NCBI GenBank assembly: GCA_023853785.1
Contig: JAJIRX010000510.1
Location: forward strand, 496,001 to 560,000
Direction: 5' to 3'
From: Psilocybe azurescens
Taxonomy: Eukaryota; Basidiomycota; Agaricomycetes; Agaricales; Agrocybaceae
DNA: 64,000 nucleotides
Shown in pieces: positions 58,560 through 64,000 of the stretch. Numbering within the stretch: the stretch's first letter is position 1; each line of letters starts with the position of its first letter. A model generated the notes under the pieces. The model was not told where the DNA came from. It ran no database searches and saw only the letters and a list, made by a program, of their open reading frames with translations. Position numbers and translations under genes: made by a program.

Positions 58560-60411
58560 ATGTCCACCAGATATTTTCAAGTGGGGGGATTTGGAGGGCA
58601 AATCAACTCGTAAGTAACGACTCGTCCGCCTTTGTTTAGGCATCCATCCATCTTAAAGGTCGCACCCGTAGAGCAAAATCGACATACGATGATAAAGATT
58701 TGGCAAGCGTCTTAGCTGGCCCCGCTTCACCTCTTCGCCCGCAGGCAAATCCTCAAGGGCCCGTTGAGATTATACTGGGTACTCTCATCAGCCTGCAGCT
58801 CTCCTTCAAGATGAACCGGTTCCAAGGAGTATTAACCATTTTTGAACAGGGATCAAGAAACATGGGTCCTCTCATCTGCTCGTGACTGTGGATCAGGCTG
58901 AGGAGCTCACCAGACAAGGGGGAATAATACTCTCGAGTAGACGCTACCATATCTCCCAAGACTTTGAATCGTTATCTCCGATCTACTTCAACAATGTCGA
59001 AGCGTTGACAAAGAAATTGTCGCACTTGAAACCGAAAGCCACGAAGAATTCAAAGGGTCAGGACACGAGTCAGGCCAATCGTATCTACGATCCTAATAAT
59101 ATCGATACATCTCGGGCTGCATTTGAGCATGGAAGGTACGGTATCTCCTCATCCAAAAGAATAGGTGGGACCCTAAGCGTTTTGTAGAGTTATATACAGG
59201 GTCCTGAACAGCGCAGTCGACGCAGCAAAATATGGCGTGGATAACTTATCATGGGCGCAACATCTCCGGATCTGCTCGTTCGTTTTTAATGTCAGAGGTA
59301 TCGATGATCGGAAACTCGAGGAAAGATTGCGGAATCCGCTTGTCCTTGATGTCGGCTTCTGTGAAGCCAGTATTCCTTCTCTTGACCCAATTTATTCGAC
59401 TGCTCGACACATAATCGACCAGCGGAACGTACTTATGGGGGCAACAGAAAGGTAAATAATTTTGTACTTACACTGTTCGGCGAAGCTGTTTTGACTGTGA
59501 TTATGAAGCCATTTGCTCATGGACAATCCCAAAAATGCATATTTCCTCCATGCGAGAGTCACTCCAAGAATATTTCAATGATTATCGAGTTCGCTCGAGC
59601 AGGCCTATGATACTCCTGGTCTACAACCAAGAGCTGACACTCAACTATCTTCGCAAAATGGACGTAGATACCTCAGCCTGGTCTTATGACCTCAAAGCTT
59701 TGCTATCTTCAAGTTCCCACCTCTCGGGTCAACGTCACCGAGGGCAATCCTATGATTATTCCGGACCTCTTCGGCGACCTCAATTCGATCGATCTCGATC
59801 CCGATCCCCTCGCCCTCGAGACCCGAGAGCGCCATACCACTCTCCCTCATCGTTTCAATCCAACAGAAGCGAAAGATACGATTCCCCTTCCTTTCCATTT
59901 GGTGGGCACGATGGAGATTCCAACCTGTATCCCCCAGTTTGCCTGGTTGACGTGCAGCAGCTATACGTCAAGCTTATGACGAATGACCAAGTTAGAGGTG
60001 TGGTCGATATTGCTCGTCATTTCGGTATAACTGGAGCGGAGGGAATTTGTGCTGGTAATGAAGCTGGGTGAGTCTACTTCATTGTCGATATACTCAGTGA
60101 TTGACATTTGTTTCGCCGAAAGCGTGATAATCAAGATATGGAAGGACATGGTCACTGGGCTGGCTATTGACGAGCAACGACAACTACGTTCTGAAGCGTC
60201 GTCGTACGAGGGGCATGCCAGTGCTGCACAAAACTCTGGACCATCTGACGTACCTGTGACACCGCTTGACGTTGACTCTGATGATGAACAGGACCCAAAT
60301 GACATTGTTGCTCAGCCGGCGCCCAATTCTATGGCCAAACAAGCACAGCAGATGTCATTTGAAGACGAGTCTGATTATGGAGAATACGATTCTGATGATG
60401 ATTCTGATTAG
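58560..60411 (+). CDS. Gfd2/YDR514C-like protein with RNase H-fold domain
   Basis: Related to the fungal Gfd2/YDR514C group, whose C-terminal domain has an RNase H/exonuclease-like fold; activity unproven. Starts MSTRYFQVGGFGGQINS, intron, then AKSTYDDKDLASVLAGPASP, GPVEIILGTLISLQLSFKMN, AVDAAKYGVDNLSWAQHLRI, NPLVLDVGFCEASIPSLDPI (first acidic strand), FAHGQSQ, EYFNDYRVRSSRPMILLVYN then QELTLNYLRKMDVDTSAWSY, then an R/S/P-rich insert (RSRSRSPRPRDPRAPYHSPS), LVDVQQLYVKLMTNDQVRGV, ARHFGITGAEGICAGNEA, and a strongly acidic tail DESDYGEYDSDDDSD. Two frame breaks, each one base short: GGG at 58849-58851 and the A run 59531-59535. About four introns; the boundary near 59455-59510 is unresolved. Confidence 0.7.
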
Positions 60412-60916
60412 CCATGTGTTAACCTTCAACGACGTGATTACAGTATCAGGATTTATTGTTGTATGGTTTAGCTGGTTTTCAAGTACTCAACATATAAGAG
60501 AGCCCTGTTTTTTTTGCCCGTGTCTGAGAAATACTATGCCACGTCCTTGTCAACCGTCTATTGTTATCCTCGGCATAATATTGTTGTGAGATCGGCTGAG
60601 ATCGGCTGTGACCTTGTGGCAAGCATGCTGTGAAGAATAATAAGAATAGGTTCTGGCTGTGACCTGCTTTAGGCAAATAATACCAGTGGCTGTGGTCTTT
60701 GGCTCGCGGAAACAGCATTGATGAAATGATGTTGGCTTCAGCTTGCAGTATTACTGTGCGTAAGCTGTCATTCGAGGCCGTGGTTCCCATCACCCACCTT
60801 AGATGGCCTCTATAGCGCTTCTCGATCACGTAGTTATGTTGTCAACATTCCCTTACTTTGACTTTAACCGCCATCTCCGTCTATTGCTGCAGCTCAGTCC
60901 GTCCTAGGTCCAAGCA
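60412..60916. other. Intergenic upstream of DUF3433 gene
   Basis: About 500 bp; no gene seen. A duplicated word GATCGGCTGAGATCGGCTG at about 60591-60609 is the only local repeat. Confidence 0.4.
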
Positions 60917-63779
60917 ATGCTGCCCTCCCAGCTAGGCCCGTCAACCAAGAGGGCGACAATGAACCCATCCGAGTTCAAGAAGATGGCGACTTCGGAAGAG
61001 TCATACTATGAAGGCTCATCGGATGAGCGCTTTAGCGGCACTACTCTTGGCTCGGAACGGTTTAGAGAGTCGACGAACCTCATTCCATCCCCCGGTTCGA
61101 CGGGCAAACGTCCCAAACGATTCGTACGCATGGGTCGTCTGCTCAACACTCAGATCTACTTGTCTGACTGAACGTATTGGTTGATAGGAACCGATCATGC
61201 TACAACTATGGTTTATTATTTTAACGCCGTTGGTTATGCTGTCGTTGGGGATAGCCCTGGAGATTGCGATATACATCTCGCGCCTCAACCACGGTATGTA
61301 GCTTTCAGATCCTCGCCGTACCTTAGCGCTAAATCGTCGAGTCAGGATTCAAGGTTCCTCAGAGCAACGTGTTCCTTGTCTTCGGCAATGTGACAGGACA
61401 GTTTCTAGCGGTATGGAGTTCTCTTCAAACTACAGTCCTGCTATTCACTCATCTGCTTCTCTAGTCCTTCTTCCCTACTCTGTGAGGCAAATGTACATGT
61501 CCCCATTCTTTCCAGTACTGATGAATTTATATAGTCTTATCATGCCGTTCGCTATTGCTTGGAGAGAGCTGGATTTCCTCATTCGAAGTTATCAGGTCAG
61601 TCATCTCGGCAATTAATTACACGATAATAGTCAAACTCATCTTGATGGACCTCATTATTTAGCCTTATGTGATGTTACAAAAGGAAATGCGAAAGCTGAA
61701 GAGAGTCTGCTACTTGATTATGTGCGTTACACCTTACTATCAACGAGAACTCGCCTCACATCCTCAATGGTAGATCTCTTTAGGGTGCGTTTTCATTTGG
61801 AGCAGAAATTGATACCGATATTTAAACAACGATGTTTAGCCCAATATTGGCTATCCCGCGTGCCTTGGCCTACAAGCATCGCATAGTACTGTGGTCATCG
61901 ATTACTGCCGTGTTGACGTATATCTATCAACCATTAAGTATGACCCTTTTTGAACAGATTTTAAAAACTTGACTCAACGTTCACATCTGCTCTCACCAGC
62001 TGGATCTATTTTCCAGATCCAATATGCCCAGCAAACAGATTGTATGTAATGCTCCACTTACTCGATGTCAAACTCGAATTTAAGACCGTAATCTAGCCAC
62101 GACAGTAACAGGCATACAGAGCGTGGGCCTTGCACCAGATATTTCAGACTTGAACGCTTTCATGGCAGCTGCAGGATATGTTGATGCTTCTGTCCTCTTC
62201 GGCCTGCCTGATCCTCCGTTCGTACAAGGGGGCTGGGCTACCGCCGAGGTTCTTGTAAGTACTCTTGACACTGCTCCTCCACTCACCTAATTGATGCAAC
62301 CGGTATCGAGTTCCCTGCAAATCCGTTTTTGAATGGCTCCCTGTCTGTTAGCACAGCTGGCATACAAACTACTGCCAATTGCTCTAACTCTGTGGGAGCG
62401 CCTACGCTCTCTGGCCTAGACAACGCTTTGACTGTGTCATCGACGTCTGTTGATGGCTGTAATGTGAATGTGACGTTCGACTCGACTGTACGTACCGGTG
62501 GTATATCAGCTCCAGAAACCTTGTTTATTCCCTTCTATAGGTTGCCACCTCACAGTATGGAGTCCACAACGCTCCCTGTCCCGGAAATGCGTCGAACTTG
62601 GACATTCAGTTCCAACCTGTAGTGTTCTGGTACGAGCTAATATGGTTGCCGAGAACTGGTCATCTGACAGTAAATAGGTTCTTCCATAATTCCAACAACC
62701 AAAGGCAGGTCAAAAGCGTCTTCTGCACACCAAGAATCAAGGCAGTCGAAGTTACTGCCACAGCAAGCTTGAACGACGGCAACCTGGTCAATGTCGCCCA
62801 GACTGGGGATTTGAAGATAGACAACAACGTTACTGGTTTTGGACTCAACCAACCCCCTGCCCCAGTTTTCAATGGGTAAGTAATACTCTTTGAGTTGCTG
62901 GATCTGATCCGACTAACAAATATTGTAGCGTAATTTTTGACAATTCCACCAACCCATTTATTCAAGCACGCGTTCTAGCAACTAATTCTATCGTCTCTGG
63001 AGCTATTTTTAAAGCTGCACAACAGCAACCGAATGGTCTCGAATCGACATTCGCTCTAGATAATAGATTCTTAGATCTCACTTCTACCTTATATGTGGGT
63101 TTCCTGTGTCGAGAGAAATCCCCAATTGGTGCTAACTCGACCTCTCTTACAGACACGCCATCTTTCCATCGTTGCTAAGTCTGTTTACTACGTAAACCAA
63201 AACACAACATTGCCCGCTACCTTGGTTTCACTCGTTCCTCGGCTGGTAGTTGAGTAAGTGCACCAACTGTTTCCGATTGTCGTTAGACCAATGATATGCC
63301 AACAGCCCATTGCCCGCGCATGCCCTTGCTATCATACTGATACTAACGGGCATCATTGGCATGTTCCTGCACGTTCAAAATCGGCGCCAGCGAAAAACAC
63401 TGCTACTATCCACACCTCCCGGGAGTATAGCATCTATAGTGGCACTCACCTCGCGGTCTGGATTCGGAGAGCTCCTGTATCCGTATGACGACGAGCTGAC
63501 ATTGGAGAAGAAACTCGACGGGATCCGCTTCCGGCTGGATAGGCGGACAGGGGCGATTGTTGCAGATGATTATGAGACGGAGCGGGCGGGGATGGGGAGG
63601 GATGATGCCATGCTTTCACTACTGGGAAAGGGCCCAAATGACCCTATATCAGCAGCGTCGCATTCATCGTCACATCTCGCCTATCAGGCTGCGACGGGTA
63701 TTCTTCCTTGGGAAAATCATGGGAGCCGGCTGCTCCTGCTCCTGCTGCTGGCTCATCAAGAACGGACTATGTCCCCTAG
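60917..63779 (+). CDS. DUF3433-family multi-pass membrane protein
   Basis: Large fungal membrane family of unknown function. Starts MLPSQLGPSTKRATMNPSEF (or at the next ATG, 60959); a polar, Ser-rich N-terminus ends GSTGKRPKRF. After an intron comes a helix MLQLWFIILTPLVMLSLGIA, then VPQSNVFFVFGNVTGQF, IMPFAIAWRELDFLIRSYQ then PYVMLQKEM, the core DUF3433 motif, and FSPILAIPRALAYKHRIVLW, SSITAVLTYIYQPL. A long Asn/Ser/Thr-rich luminal segment follows with many N-x-S/T sites (NGSLSVST, NCSNS, NVTFDST). Then a helix LAIILTGIIGMFLH-like and a cytosolic tail. The tail frame runs open past the window edge as written; if the GGG at 63721-63723 is one short, it ends APAAGSSRTDYVP at 63779. About ten introns. 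Confidence 0.72.
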
Positions 63780-64000
63780 ATTTTACTGGAACTTCTTTCT
63801 CTTTTTTTCTTGCTTTGTGGATATCTGTACACTGTACATCATAGGCGGTAATTTATCGCCACATTTTTGTTTGTGTTTGCTACAGATCGTTTTCGGGACA
63901 TCAACATGTTATCATTGGACTGTAGTTACATTTAGTTTCACTCGTATTCACAATCGACTTCGTAAGCGTAGTAATTCAAATTCTTGTACTTGCATTTTAC
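63780..64000. other. 3' flank of DUF3433 gene to window edge
   Basis: T-rich sequence, probably 3'UTR. If the frame break at 63721-63723 is not real, coding could continue off the window. Confidence 0.4.

Overview
The window looks like nuclear DNA of an agaricomycete (mushroom-forming basidiomycete). Genes are split by many short introns of about 50-100 bp with GT..AG ends and CTRAY-like branch sites. Several families are typical of basidiomycetes: DUF6533 seven-helix protein, LigE-like GSTs, mpaB-type oxygenases, DUF3433 protein and an alpha-kinase relic. There are no bacterial operons, and I found no convincing rRNA, tRNA or CRISPR.

Layout. 0-2 kb: degenerate tandem repeats and a small ORF of possible retroelement origin. 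2.3-7.8 kb: the CAAX protease Ste24 and two tandem glutathione S-transferases. 8-13.6 kb, minus strand: vacuolar effluxer Atg22 and an EamA/DMT transporter. 15.8-19.6 kb: a glutamine-rich Sfp1-like zinc-finger regulator. 19.6-30.1 kb: a gene-poor island holding a small pogo-like MITE. 30.1-36.8 kb: an Iec1-like zinc-finger protein, a DUF6533 membrane protein and TFIID subunit TAF11. 38.2-44.5 kb: two mpaB/DUF2236 oxygenase paralogues separated by a 1.4 kb element with 38-bp terminal inverted repeats that carries a broken alpha-kinase. 45.4-52.9 kb: Tvp38 (VTT/DedA family), a protein with five dsRBD-like modules and a Pro/Tyr-rich region, and a phytanoyl-CoA dioxygenase-like enzyme. 53.5-54.9 kb: SUMO and a second SUMO-like gene, head to head. 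55.4-57.1 kb: a second EamA/DMT transporter. 58.6-60.4 kb: a Gfd2/YDR514C-like RNase-H-fold protein. 60.9-63.8 kb: a DUF3433 membrane protein.

Most of the content is housekeeping: prenyl-protein processing, autophagy and vacuole efflux, growth control, general transcription, Golgi membrane and sumoylation. I see no biosynthetic or defence cluster. The more unusual items are the SUMO/SUMO-like divergent pair, the kinase-bearing inverted-repeat element between the two oxygenase genes, and the multi-dsRBD protein.

Quality caveat. At least ten otherwise well-conserved genes, including homologues of essential ones (SUMO, TAF11), are broken by single-base indels, nearly all in homopolymer runs and most often one base short. 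I read these as sequence errors, not pseudogenes. Such CDS spans are given as the gene extent, with breaks named in the evidence. Exon boundaries were read by eye and may be off by a few bases.
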